Assembly: GCA_004151065.3 (NCBI GenBank)
Contig: NWUY0300010192.1
Coordinates: 45,735-59,218 of the forward strand
Direction: 5' to 3'
Source: Larix sibirica
Lineage: Eukaryota > Streptophyta > Pinopsida > Pinales > Pinaceae
Length of the DNA stretch: 13,484 nucleotides
Part shown: positions 1-8,718 of the stretch, piece after piece
How the letters are laid out: the number at the start of each line of letters is the position of its first letter
How positions within the stretch are numbered: position 1 is the first letter of the stretch
Notes under the pieces: generated by a model
Seen by the model: the letters and a program-made list of their open reading frames with translations, nothing else
What the model was told of the DNA's origin: nothing
The model's database searches: none
Made by a program: the position numbers and the translations under genes

Positions 1-2260
1 CCACTAAATTTCTGTAATCCCCTAAAATTAGCCCATGGGCTAAATTTAGCCCCTAAAATTATCCATGGATGTAACATACATAAACATATTTGTTATGATT
101 TTTCATTATATTTATCATCCATGAGCTCATCTCTTTATACTTGACGATATATAGAGCTCCATGAAATCTGATTTATTGAGTCAAAGATGATTACAGATGG
201 TAGTACCAATCAATTAGACTATTCCAAAAAATCCAATCAAGCCGCTTAGACAATTATCCCCTTAGGCTTGAGGGGACCACTATGGTTGGTTAGTGACTGA
301 TAACTTTGCTCACTGCTCCAAATAGTCTAATTTCCTCGTTGACTATAGTTGACTAGTCACTGAACTATATCTGGACATTGGGTTGATACATTCCCAATAT
401 CATAATATTCTTACAAGCTAGAAAGAGGGAAGGTGCAACATGAGGGAGGGAGAAGAATTTGTATTGTGTAGTTTCAAGCATAAAAGATGACTACACCTAG
501 ACCCTAAGTAGATAACCTGAGAGATAGAAGTTGAAAATGGCCTTAAGGAGACATGGTTCAATATTGAGAGTGAGTGGTGATGTGGTTGAGACACAGTGGA
601 GTTGTAGAAAGAAATAAAAGATTTCCATAATGTGTGTGTTTCGGTATCACTACAGGTAAACATGGAACACAGAGCTTGAAAAAAATGTTAAGATGAAGAA
701 TGCAACAAAGATGTGAAGATACCAACAATGTTTGAAGAAGTGGTAGCAGCATAAACAAAGAGTGGTACCAGTGAATGTGTGAATTTAATATGTAAGAATG
801 ATATATGCTTTTAATAACTTGGGGATTTTGGCGTAGGGGCATCACTAAAAGATCAAAATACCCCTTGGAGGCCAATTACTAAGAGAAATATTTGTGTTGG
901 AAGTATATAGGATGACATGGATGATGGTGATGAAAGGGATGATGTGGCAATGAAGTCGATGGTTGGTGACATGTTGGATGTTGAGTGGTGATGAATGGAG
1001 AAAGAGCTTAGTAGTGAAGGTGATATGGTGGAGAAAAAGCTCCTGTAAAGAGTAATTTGGCGTAAAGAGTGCAAGTGAGTTATGGTGTGGGAGGATCCCA
1101 TAAAAGCCTTGTCGACGCTAGCTTGTCATCCTCATGATATTATGGAGATGTCCTAATCTGTGTTGGTAAACCCTAGGATTGTCCCAATAGAATTAGTTTA
1201 TGTCATGAGGATTTGTTATAGTGGTCACAAATCCATGCACAGAAACACTCAATGAATTCCTAACAACACCACTAACGAGTCCACAAGAAAGTTCTAGCAA
1301 CACTACACAATTAGTGTCTAACAAAGGAATATACAGAGTTTCTACAAGGCTCGCATGGGGAAGTCTTGTGAGTTTTGGACTCTACTACAAAGGAAGTAAA
1401 CAAATGTCTTTAGCCTATGAAGTTTATGGGATTATTACAAGCTCCATATGGGGGGGGTCCTAGAGAGTCCTAATAGTCTAGTGTAAGATCCGAGAAATGT
1501 TAGGGTGGTACAAAGACCATTTTGGGAGGATTCTAGGAAAGGATAGATCATATTATCAAGAGGAAAAGAAAGATAAAGAGATTGAGCAAGGGGAAGAGGA
1601 GTTAGATATTGACATGGGCCAATAACAACATGCTACCTAGCAATTGAGAAGCAAGTTTACAAATAACAAATAAGAGATGGAGCATACATGAACAAATAGA
1701 AACGTGCCATAGGGAAGTTTGAGGGAAGAAGAGAAAAGATTGTGGACATAAATATGAACGTTGTTGTAGTCACGTGAGTTGGATACGTGAAGAACAAGTT
1801 GAGAAGTTGAAAGGCCCGCCATTTTTGATAGTTACAACTAAAGGAGATAAATATAAAACCAAAGAGTGAAGAGGAGGGAGTTCCAAAGATAAAGAAACGA
1901 GAGAAAGGCTTACATGTCCTTTGCTGGGCAAAATAGAGTCAAATTGTAGAGAGTGTGAAAATGTCGAGTGCCTTATTGTTATAAATTCTACATAATACAT
2001 AAAGATCTAGGGGCAGATTGATTTGAAAGTGGTTTTTCACTATAAGCATATGTGCATAAATGTATGGTTATGTTTATTGCTAAGTAGTGTAGTTTTGTCT
2101 TTCATGTACTATGAATGATATGATTTTTCCATTATATAACTTTAATTATAGGAAGCCTCATCTCATTTGCATTACTTGGTTATCAATTTTCCTTTTATCG
2201 TTGTATCAAAATGTGATAATAAGGCTGGCCACTAGGTTGTTTCTCTCAATGTTTCATGTT
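1..2260. other. Intergenic, no recognisable gene
   Basis: I find no protein family, RNA gene or complete mobile element here. Short open frames exist on both strands (for example + 1221-1463 and several minus frames in 418-1101), but their translations are low-complexity or unlike any family I know. From about 400 to 2000 the + strand is strikingly purine-rich (runs of GAG, GGA, GATG and GAAG), which accounts for the Ser/Leu/His-rich minus-strand frames. A 16-bp perfect palindrome around CCATGG lies at 28-43. An eroded retroelement coding strand is possible but not shown. Confidence 0.6.
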
Positions 2261-2417
2261 GCCAGGATGGTTGGAAGGAAGTAGTGGTGGCTTAGCCAGT
2301 ACTACTGAGAGATAGGAAACGATAAGTTGCCAGGATGGTTGAGAGGAAGTAGCCGAGATGGTTGGGAGGAAATAGTGGTGGCTTAGCCAGTATTACTGAG
2401 AGATAGGAAACGATAAG
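2261..2417. repeat. Local tandem duplication, about 65-bp unit plus partial copy
   Basis: A unit at 2261-2326, starting GCCAGGATGGTTGGAAGGAA and ending GAGATAGGAAACGATAAG, recurs at about 2353-2417 with only a few substitutions. A partial copy of its first ~25 bp lies between them at 2329-2353. The pattern is one full copy, one aborted copy and one full copy. It has no coding sense that I can see. Confidence 0.85.
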
Positions 2418-2705
2418 ATCAGATATATGGACGGATTCAGGCGGATACGACTCGATCATATACGGTCCCACCCCAATTTATATGGGGGCAAAGCAGAACT
2501 TCACTTTCAATATCCAGCTCACCTCTACCCAGGCAAGCAAATGTATCCATCATTGTTTCGGCTCACTGTGTCTAGGGATGCCTGTCATCGGGAACATTCT
2601 TTGCTTGTGCTTCTGCTGGATCAAGATAACAATCATAAGGCCTAAATGGAGATTTTGTAATCTCCACGAACTAGATCTTGTTCTCCAAATAATGTATATG
2701 CACCT

Positions 2706-2960
2706 GTGCTTGCTTTTAGGAAAACAAACTGGTTCTATTGTTTGGAGGATATGAAGCAACTGCTACTCGTGCTACGGGTGGTGGTTAAACTGGTTCAATT
2801 GGTGGACCAGGAACTGCTGCTCCTGTTGCATCTTCAACTACTCGTGCTGCTGAACCAACCATTGTTCTTGGATCTGGATCTACTGCTTCTGGCTCTGCTT
2901 CTATAGCTACCTCTACTGATGGTTGTTCTACTGATGCATCTGGTTATCTATCCCTATAAC
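2706..2960 (+). pseudogene. Decayed Ser/Thr/Ala/Gly-rich reading frame, origin unknown
   Basis: One + frame through about 2735-2960 reads as a low-complexity chain rich in Thr, Ala, Ser and Gly (for example GYEATATRATGGG, a stop, then TGSIGGPGTAAPVASS and GSGSTASGSASIATSTDG) before a terminal stop near 2960. It is interrupted by a TAA at about 2788. Codon usage looks protein-like (GCT, ACT, TCT, GGT), in contrast to the random AT-rich flanks, so I read it as the remnant of a real coding segment. It could be a linker of a retroelement polyprotein, since an LTR follows at about 3093, or a host gene fragment. I do not recognise the family. Confidence 0.35.
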
Positions 2961-3092
2961 GATCTCGATCAATTGGAACTGGAGAATCTATCACTTGATG
3001 AGATGCATTTGCTTACCGTGCAAATAGCTACGTATTACGCTATAGCGGGAGATTGGATTCCATAGCAGCACCTAGGGAAGGAAAGTTGATCG

Positions 3093-3545
3093 TGGGATTA
3101 GTACGGATTCTATTTTTGCATATCTCTATTACCTATTTTAGCTATTGCATGTATTAAATTGTGATAATCTAGGTCTGTATTAACTTGTGACTTATTAATA
3201 TTCATTCACCATAAATTAAGGAGCTGTGAAAGTTAATTTGAAATTATGATTAAGAGTTAGGAAAGTCAAAGTCTTAGAATCAGCCAGGTCTATATAAACA
3301 ACACTTGGTCACCAAGCCTTGTTTTAAATTAAAGCTGCAGTATTTGGAATAGTAAAGTCTTCCTGAGCTTCCTCCTGTATGAGCTCCGTGTCCTTCTGGT
3401 TATGTCTGTAAGCTGTCATATGCACTGGCACTTCTGGTAAAAAAATATGCAGTTCATGAGTTTTTATGTTTTATATCTTTCAATATCTTTGTGTGGTTTA
3501 TTTGCATCGAATTGCTGGTAAAATCCGCGGAACCATCCTTGAACT
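3093..3545 (+). mobile_element. Ty1/copia-type LTR, solo or 5' remnant
   Basis: This looks like a retrotransposon long terminal repeat transcribed on the + strand. It begins near TGGGATTAGTACGGATTCTA, a start seen in plant copia LTRs. It carries a TATA box (TATATAAA, 3291-3298) about 200 bp in. It ends just before an 11-base match to the initiator tRNA-Met primer-binding site, TGGTATCAGAG (3548-3558). A purine stretch, GCGGGAGATTGG, near 3045 could be an old polypurine tract of a neighbouring or recombined element. No gag or pol frame follows, so the element body is lost. Both LTR borders are estimates, because the second LTR needed to define them is absent. Confidence 0.5.
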
Positions 3546-3608
3546 TTTGGTATCAGAGATAGTTTATCCGCGGAACCATCTTAGAACCTTGGTATCAGAG
3601 ATAGTTTA
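3524..3608 (+). repeat. Tandem duplication of LTR end plus primer-binding site
   Basis: A 43-bp unit beginning TCCGCGGAACCATC occurs at 3524-3566 and again, 42 bp long, at 3567-3608. Each copy contains TGGTATCAGAG (3548-3558 and 3590-3600), complementary to the 3' end of initiator tRNA-Met, followed by ATAGTTTA. The copies differ at a few bases (CCTTGAACTTT versus CTTAGAACCT). Confidence 0.85.
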
Positions 3609-4200
3609 GTACTTTGGTCGGTAAAGCCATCTCAAAACCTCACAATTATTCACACAGTGTCGCTTGTCTTACTCCCAACTTGAAACACATCTATTATGTC
3701 CCGTGCTTGAATGTGCATGATGTACTTGAAAAACTAGCTATAAAACAGCCTCTTTTGGTTCTTCCTTCACAATATTCCACAATAAATACTAAAAAATCTC
3801 ATATATACTTTTTAAATTTTTATTCACATGATAGATGAACTGGCGCGCATCCTCGAGTAGTAAAAAACTCATATAATTAATCATGTAAACTGTATATGAT
3901 GACATTTTTTCTATATTCTAATACATTTTCAATAAATATTCACTTTTAATGGCAAGCTCGAGAAAGTGTACATGATATGCGGTGCGAGGTAGTTGCATTA
4001 TAAAAGTAGACATAACATGTTCACCAACTCCTTTCAGCGTTCAGCGTTGTGGTAGTTGCGTACTAAAAGTCCTTCCACCTACTCCTGTCAGGTCAGTCAT
4101 TTTCCGAATCAATTTGGTCAAACACTGATAAATAATTGTTTGTATTGAATCCCAAGTGTACTAACTAGTTCTATTAAATTCATTTTAGTAAATCTTATTT
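3609..4200. other. AT-rich intergenic, no gene seen
   Basis: No coding signal that I recognise. The 74-residue + frame at 3614-3838 resembles no family I know. A short tandem TTCAGCG duplication lies near 4035. There is no sign of gag following the LTR/PBS upstream. Confidence 0.5.
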
Positions 4201-4402
4201 GTGTTTGGATTGAGATAAAGCAAAAGATTATATGGGATATATATGTATGTTTCGGGAATTTTCAAAGTTTTGAGAAGAATCATATACCGTCGAAATCTGG
4301 AGGAATTAAATCCCTGAAAATTTTAAATCATAAAACTATACCCAACCCAACAATTGAATTTCTGTGAATTTTTGTAAAGTATAACTTTCTAAAGGAAACA
4401 CC
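4201..4402. mobile_element. Possible small inverted-repeat (MITE-like) element
   Basis: The left edge GTGTTTGGATTGAGATAAAG (4201-4220) and the right edge CTTTCTAAAGGAAACAC (about 4385-4401) form an imperfect terminal inverted repeat if a small gap is allowed. Inside, GAATTTTCA (about 4256) and TGAAAATTT (about 4315) are also inverted. The size of about 200 bp and lack of coding sequence fit a MITE. No convincing target-site duplication is visible, so this is a weak call. Confidence 0.25.
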
Positions 4403-4758
4403 GTTTTTAAGTAATTTGTATCTACCTTATAGCAAACTAATTGTACAAGACTTTGAATTTGGGTGGTTTCTATAAGGACGCTGTTACAGTAAGACCGACC
4501 ATCTTGAACGATAACGAAGCATCAACGTTGGTATATCATTCAACAGTCTAAGAATTCTAAACTTCAAAGCATACAGATGGAGCTAGCGAATTAGCTTTGA
4601 CGGAAATTTTTCTGCAATAACAGTCCTTTCCTTTCATATAATAGGAATGGCTTCCAGATCTGGAAGAGCGAGTGTTTCTTCAATATTCCTACTTGTGTTT
4701 CAGTTATCTAAAATTAAAATAGATGAAAAGAGGGGTTGTATGTTTATGTATTTTTTAG

Positions 4759-4863
4759 GAAATTCTGTCGAAGTGATTGGTTTTTCGAAAGGAAATTTGT
4801 CACATCATTATTGAAGATAACTAAGTTTAGAAATTCTGTTTAAAAGTGATAGATTTTTCGAAA
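4759..4863. repeat. Spaced direct repeat, about 33 bp
   Basis: GAAATTCTGTCGAAGTGATT through TTTTTCGAAA (4759-4790) recurs about 71 bp later at 4830-4863 as GAAATTCTGTTTAAAAGTGA through TTTTTCGAAA. The copies share both ends and differ in the middle. No function is apparent. Confidence 0.6.
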
Positions 4864-4980
4864 GACCTCTGCTTAGAATGCATGAAACTCCTCTAACCAT
4901 CATATATCTTCGGGAATCCTACTTGAAACTTTATACTTTTCCAAGCTTCTAAGCTGAACAAAATTTACTGAGGTACATAA

Positions 4981-5050
4981 ATTTAAATTTAGAAAAAAAA
5001 CACACACGTACATACATTTAAATTTAGAAAAAAAACACACACATATATAT
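4981..5050. repeat. 35-bp tandem repeat, two copies
   Basis: Copies at 4981-5015 and 5016-5050 start ATTTAAATTTAGAAAAAAAA and continue CACACAC. They are identical for the first 27 bases and diverge only at the end, where the second runs into an AT dinucleotide tract. The unit mixes an A-run and a CA tract, both slippage-prone. Confidence 0.9.
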
Positions 5051-5386
5051 AGATACTCTGTATTCATATTCTTTATAACATGGAGCAAACCTGAGATTTT
5101 CCATTGTGCCTATTTGTACTGTCCAATGGCCCAAAAATATATATATATTAGGAAATATTAGCTTTGATATACATATCATTGCCATGCTTAAACAAGAACC
5201 ACAAGAAAATTACAGTTGAAACATAGCCCTTATAATCTCTGGAAGATCTGGTAGCATCCTAATTTCCTGGCTATCTCTACATGCAATATTACATAGGTAT
5301 ACATATATAAAGCCAACAAAGAAAAGTAGATGGATTGCTTGAATCAGAAAGCTGCATATTAAACTTTAACTATATAACGGATTAAA
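5051..5386. other. Region downstream of the receptor kinase gene, including its 3' UTR
   Basis: This lies just beyond the stop codon of the minus-strand gene and should contain its 3' UTR and polyadenylation site. I cannot place the cleavage site: no canonical AATAAA is obvious on the minus strand close to the stop, only AT-rich near matches. An AT microsatellite occurs at about 5138-5150. Confidence 0.4.
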
Positions 5387-7697
5387 TTAGGCACTGTTGT
5401 CGGAATTGGAGCTGAGGCTAGGCCACCTGTCTTGCACAGAGGTGGGAGATAATGCCGTTTTCATGTTTGGAAACGATTCCCATTTTTCACCGGGAGTTGG
5501 AGAGGCATCCCTGATTTGCTCAAGCTGGGCAACCACTTCCTTCATGTGTGGTCTGTCATCTCCTCCTAACGCCAGGCATCGGAAAATCAATTCTGCAACT
5601 GCACTTACCATGACCTTCACCTGATCATTCTTTTCAACCTCTAATTGCGGATCAAGTATTTCATGCAAAGCGCCTTCTTGGATCTTCGATATTGCCATGA
5701 AAGCAAGGTTGATTTCCCCTCTTTTCCGACTTATGTCCACGGCTAATTTGGCAGAGATGATCTCCACCAAAACGACCCCGAAGCTGTAGACATCGGATTT
5801 CTCTGTCAGTTGAAACAATTCATGGTATTCTGGGTCAAGATACCCGGGTGTGCCTTGTGGGGCAGTAGTTACATGTGTGGCATCTACAGGCAAAAGTCTG
5901 CACAGCCCAAAATCTGCAACCTTGACATTGAATTTCTCGTCCAAGAGAATATTATTGGATTTCACATCTCTATGGAATATAGGCGGATCAACGCTGTGAA
6001 GAAATGCCAAGGCCTGGGCAATTTGAATTGCAATGTTTAAGCGAGTGTCCCATGGTAATCCCTTGGGACCTTTGCGAGCGCCGTGAAGATGATCGGCCAA
6101 GGTCCCATTTGAAACATATTCGTATACAAGCAGCAGCTCTGGACTGTTTGCAGAGGTGCAACCATAAAGCCGAACAACATATGGATGATTCAAGGACGAA
6201 AATATCTCCACCTCGTTGATAAACTGTTGGAGTCTCCTAGAATTGTCCTGATACAATCTCTTTATCGCCACAGTTCGACCGTCCCGAAGTTTTCCCAGAT
6301 AGACAGACCCAAACCCTCCATCCCCAATTTCGTTCTTCTCGTTGAAGGAACCTGTAGCCTGTCGAAGTTCTTCGTAAGAGAATATTGGCAGATTGCCTAT
6401 CGGACGTTCAGGGAGTACAATCTCTTCCATGTCGTTTCTCTCATATTTGCTGAAATAAGTAGGAAAACTCCGGCTATCATGTGTTTTTCTCCTTTTTGCA
6501 TAATAAGTTAAGAGCATTGCTGCTATTACAACTCCCCCAATGATGCAACCTGCGGCCGAATAAAGAGAATGATATCAATGTGATCTTTGTCCAACTCCCA
6601 TGAGAATAATGAAAACAAATACAAATTCGCCTTGACTATAAATCGCAATACTGAATAGGAAGAAATCATATTTACCTATTACAATGAACTTTGTATTGCC
6701 GCTATGAGAGTGAGGTTGACCTGCAACCATCCACAGTTTTTGCTAAATTAAAGAATGCTTGACACATCGAAAACGCACATACATATCCAGATTCAAGCTT
6801 ACTGGTAGAACGGAGCATTTAATACAACTTAACAGATTGAGAGCATTCAAGCTCTGAACTTTGAAATCAAATTTGTACAGGGGGATCGGGAAACCTACTA
6901 TCGCTGCCGCATTTGTCTGGAGGTGATGTGCCATCGGAACAATGGCAAAGAAATGTTGTCGGCTCTGAAATGCTATAACCACAAATCCCGTTACTTTTCA
7001 AACAATCTGCACATCTGCTATATCTGTTGGTGTCGACTTGCCATGTTATTTGAAAACCCTGTAGGACAGTCTGATCGATCGCCAGAGTCTGTTTCATCAA
7101 ATTATCGATTAAGCTGGTCTTAAATGGCAGTTTAAGAGCGGTTTGGCAGAAACTTGTTAACTCTGGTTCTGTCGGAAGAGAGTAGTACCAATCATCTTCA
7201 CATAAACTCCAGTTGCTGGGATAAGTCGCCTTATTAACACTTCCATTGCAGTGACCCCAAAGCGTGAGATTGGTGTATGTCTCCGAACTGATACGAAAAT
7301 TAGAGGCGGACCAGAATTGAGAGTAGTTCCCTGAGAGATTGCAATTAGCCCCCCGCAGATTGTCGTTGACAATTGTCATTGTTGGATTGCTGTTAATCCC
7401 CAAGAAATAGGGCTCCAATATGTGATATTCGTTTCCACCGATATTCAGCAGAGGATGGTCGTCTGGATCACAGGAGCGCAGCTGAAAGTCAGGGTCACCG
7501 CAGCCAACAAATATCCCAAAAGGATAGCCGAATCCGACGTCCCCACATGTTTGATTTTCCGACCTACAAGTTTCGTACGGAGTGCCGAGACATGATGCTG
7601 AGAAGCAGAGGAGGAGGAGGAGGGCAGATGTAACATGAAGGCAAAGATAAACGGTGAGAGTCATTGAATTGGGAAAAAGAAGAATATGGTTTCTCAT
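5387..7697 (-). CDS. LRK10L: LRK10L-type receptor-like Ser/Thr kinase (GUB_WAK ectodomain), three exons
   Basis: This is a single-pass plasma-membrane receptor kinase, predicted 668 residues, from exons 7697-6899, 6720-6676 and 6549-5387. The start at 7697 gives an N-terminal hydrophobic signal peptide (cut near residue 38); Met12 is an alternative start. The ectodomain has a GUB_WAK-type pectin-binding-like fold (residues 44-110, CGDVGFGYPF), six N-glycosylation sequons (N48, N120, N124, N143, N151, N162) and a C-terminal WAK-associated cysteine block (C229, C232, C239, C251, C253). The membrane span is about 278-298, followed by KRRK. The kinase starts near 340: glycine loop GDGGFGSV (357-364), Lys378 in VAIK, Glu394, HRDVKSNN (474-481, RD type), DFG 494-496, DPE 520-522 and Arg614. 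All catalytic residues are present. Length and layout match Arabidopsis LRK10L1 proteins, whose members act in defence and stress signalling; ligand and role here are unknown. The gene appears intact. Confidence 0.93.
6550..6675 (-). other. Intron 2 of the receptor kinase (phase 1)
   Basis: The donor is ATAG|GTAAAT at 6676/6675 and the acceptor, after a pyrimidine-rich stretch, is GGCCGCAG| at 6550. The 126-bp intron splits a Gly codon inside the membrane span. Exon 2 is therefore a 45-nt micro-exon encoding the juxtamembrane peptide QPHSHSGNTK and the first residues of the span (FIVI). Confidence 0.85.
6721..6898 (-). other. Intron 1 of the receptor kinase (phase 1)
   Basis: On the minus strand the donor reads A|GTAGGT at 6899/6898 and the acceptor GGTTGCAG| ends at 6721. 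The overlapping AG|GTTTCC three bases on is a rival donor, but it leaves phase 2 and would run into TAG within exon 2. Only the GTAGGT choice keeps the frame through exon 2 into the membrane span. If the intron is retained, translation ends after nine more residues, giving a 276-residue protein without membrane span or kinase. Confidence 0.8.
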
Positions 7698-7831
7698 GCT
7701 CTGCTCTGTTGGAGATTACAAACACGGCAGTAGGGGGCTTGGGCTTCTGCAAAGACAATAAGACGAAGAAGATAGAATTAGTAAGCCGGTATCGAGGGAA
7801 AACGGCATCGAATTGCAGGAGAACACTTCAA

Positions 7832-7858
7832 AGTCAACAAGCCAATTGGACTTGGCTT
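7832..7858 (-). promoter_or_regulatory. W-box plus CCAAT palindrome, A1 copy 1
   Basis: On the minus strand the 20-bp imperfect palindrome AAGCCAAGTCCAATTGGCTT (7858-7839) is followed at once by GTTGACT, whose TTGACT (7837-7832) is a WRKY-factor W-box. The palindrome arms are AAGCCAA and TTGGCTT and it includes CCAAT. It lies about 135-160 bp upstream of the ATG. Depending on the true transcription start it could act as DNA or as a hairpin in the 5' UTR. Confidence 0.55.
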
Positions 7859-7893
7859 CTTTATTATTTTCCGAAAAGTATGAAGTTTCCTAT

Positions 7894-7900
7894 TATTATA
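7894..7900 (-). promoter_or_regulatory. TATA-like box (weak)
   Basis: TATAATA on the minus strand, about 200 bp upstream of the start codon. If used, transcription would begin near 7865, putting the adjacent palindrome close to the 5' end of the mRNA. The site is only partly kept in A2, so this is tentative. Confidence 0.25.
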
Positions 7901-7974
7901 TCTTGGAAACGAACTCACGCCGTTGCTTCCACTGTCCACATGTTACAGTGTACAAGACTAGTTAAATTCCACAC

Positions 7975-8048
7975 TTCAAAGTCAACAAGCCAATTGGACT
8001 TGGCTTCTTTATTATTTTCCGAAAAGTATGACTAGTTAAATTCCACAC
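7975..8048. repeat. 74-bp templated insertion duplicating the W-box/palindrome element
   Basis: Relative to A2, A1 has 74 extra bp here. The segment 7971-8031 is an exact 61-bp copy of 7823-7883, and 8030-8048 is an exact 19-bp copy of 7956-7974. The insert is thus stitched from two nearby sources. It gives A1 a second W-box (7980-7985) and palindrome (7987-8006). Confidence 0.85.
7980..8006 (-). promoter_or_regulatory. W-box plus CCAAT palindrome, A1 copy 2
   Basis: An exact second copy of the element at 7832-7858, created by the 74-bp insertion and lying 148 bp further from the gene. The two are identical, so the duplication is recent or preserved. Confidence 0.5.
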
Positions 8049-8184
8049 ACCTGCTGTTATCGGTAATTGAAATTTTTTTAGTGATAGAGTAAAGCCTGCC
8101 CTGTATGCTATCGCTATCACAACCGAATATTATTAATATCTTTCTACTTTGTACTTGTACCATACATCATATAACTAATGCTAC

Positions 8185-8718
8185 ATTAAAACGAAGGAGA
8201 TGGAAATCGAGAAAGCAGGCTTACGAACATTATATACCCAATATTAAAGCATTTAATGCTATCTCTGGATGGGCCTAGGCTTTAAATCCAACTGTGTAGA
8301 CCCTTGCAGACACAACAGTAAATACTTTAAATGATTCTACTAGAGTAGTTAGTGCTTACCGGCGGGCTTCGAGTGAAAACACAGGATTACATATTTTAGA
8401 TACTCTGCAACAGAGTAGGGAAAACGTCAAGGAATTGTAGGGGAACACTAAGTAGTCAACAAGCCGATTGGACTTGGCTTCTTTATACGAAAATTCTCCA
8501 ATTTCGTGTTAAGTTTTTTTTGTACACCAATTAACACCGTTGACTTCTGTCCATGGATATAAGTTTTCGATTAATTAAATTCGATACTCCTCTCACATAC
8601 TTCATTGAAAATTTTGGCGTGATTATTAAATCCTACCCGATATAATATCATAACATAATTGATTATTTATTATATTTATTTACTTTGTAGGATACCAATA
8701 GCTGTTACATAAATGTGC
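8185..8718 (-). promoter_or_regulatory. Module B1: orphan promoter-like module
   Basis: Homologous along its length to B2 (10640-11219), which sits upstream of a broken receptor exon, and more distantly to A1 and A2. Shared blocks with B2 include AAAGCAGGCTT, GTGTAGACCCTTGCAG, TTAGTGCTTACC/CTAGTGCTTACC, and the stretch from ATTAATTAAATTCGATACTC to the end. The receptor exon that should lie to its left is missing; B1 abuts A1 directly. Its right end is cut at 8718 by the LINE. Confidence 0.7.
8454..8480 (-). promoter_or_regulatory. W-box plus palindrome, B1 copy
   Basis: AGTCAA (8454-8459, the reverse of TTGACT) is followed by AAGCCGATTGGACTTGGCTT (8461-8480). One arm position now pairs as G-T instead of A-T; the rest of the stem holds. 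A second W-box, TTGACT on the + strand, lies at 8540-8545 and is also kept in B2. Confidence 0.5.

Larger units (their letters stand above)
7698..8184 (-). promoter_or_regulatory. Module A1: 5' UTR and proximal promoter of the receptor kinase
   Basis: This is the upstream region of the receptor gene, read on the minus strand. It is closely matched by module A2 (from 9865) and more distantly by B1 and B2. It carries two copies of the W-box plus palindrome element and a TATA-like site. A pyrimidine tract ending TTTGCAG at about 7752 (minus strand), also conserved in A2, could be a 5' UTR splice acceptor, but I could not pair it with a donor. The right border is where A1-like sequence stops and B1-like sequence (ATTAAAACGAAGG) starts. 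Confidence 0.65.

Noticed and set aside
290-365. Short inverted match TAGTGACT / AGTCACT
   Set aside because: Arms are too short and the spacing is arbitrary; expected by chance in this length of sequence.
418-1101. Overlapping minus-strand open frames rich in Ser, His and Leu
   Set aside because: They mirror the purine-rich + strand and have no family motif; the frames overlap one another in different phases.
1221-1463. 80-residue + strand open frame
   Set aside because: No recognisable family, splice context or promoter. It could be chance.
5397-6511. Several + strand open frames opposite the kinase exon
   Set aside because: Antisense shadows of the well-supported minus-strand kinase coding sequence.
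6867-6896. Alternative exon 1 donor AG|GTTTCC at 6895/6894
   Set aside because: It leaves phase 2 and meets a stop in exon 2; GTAGGT three bases earlier keeps the frame.
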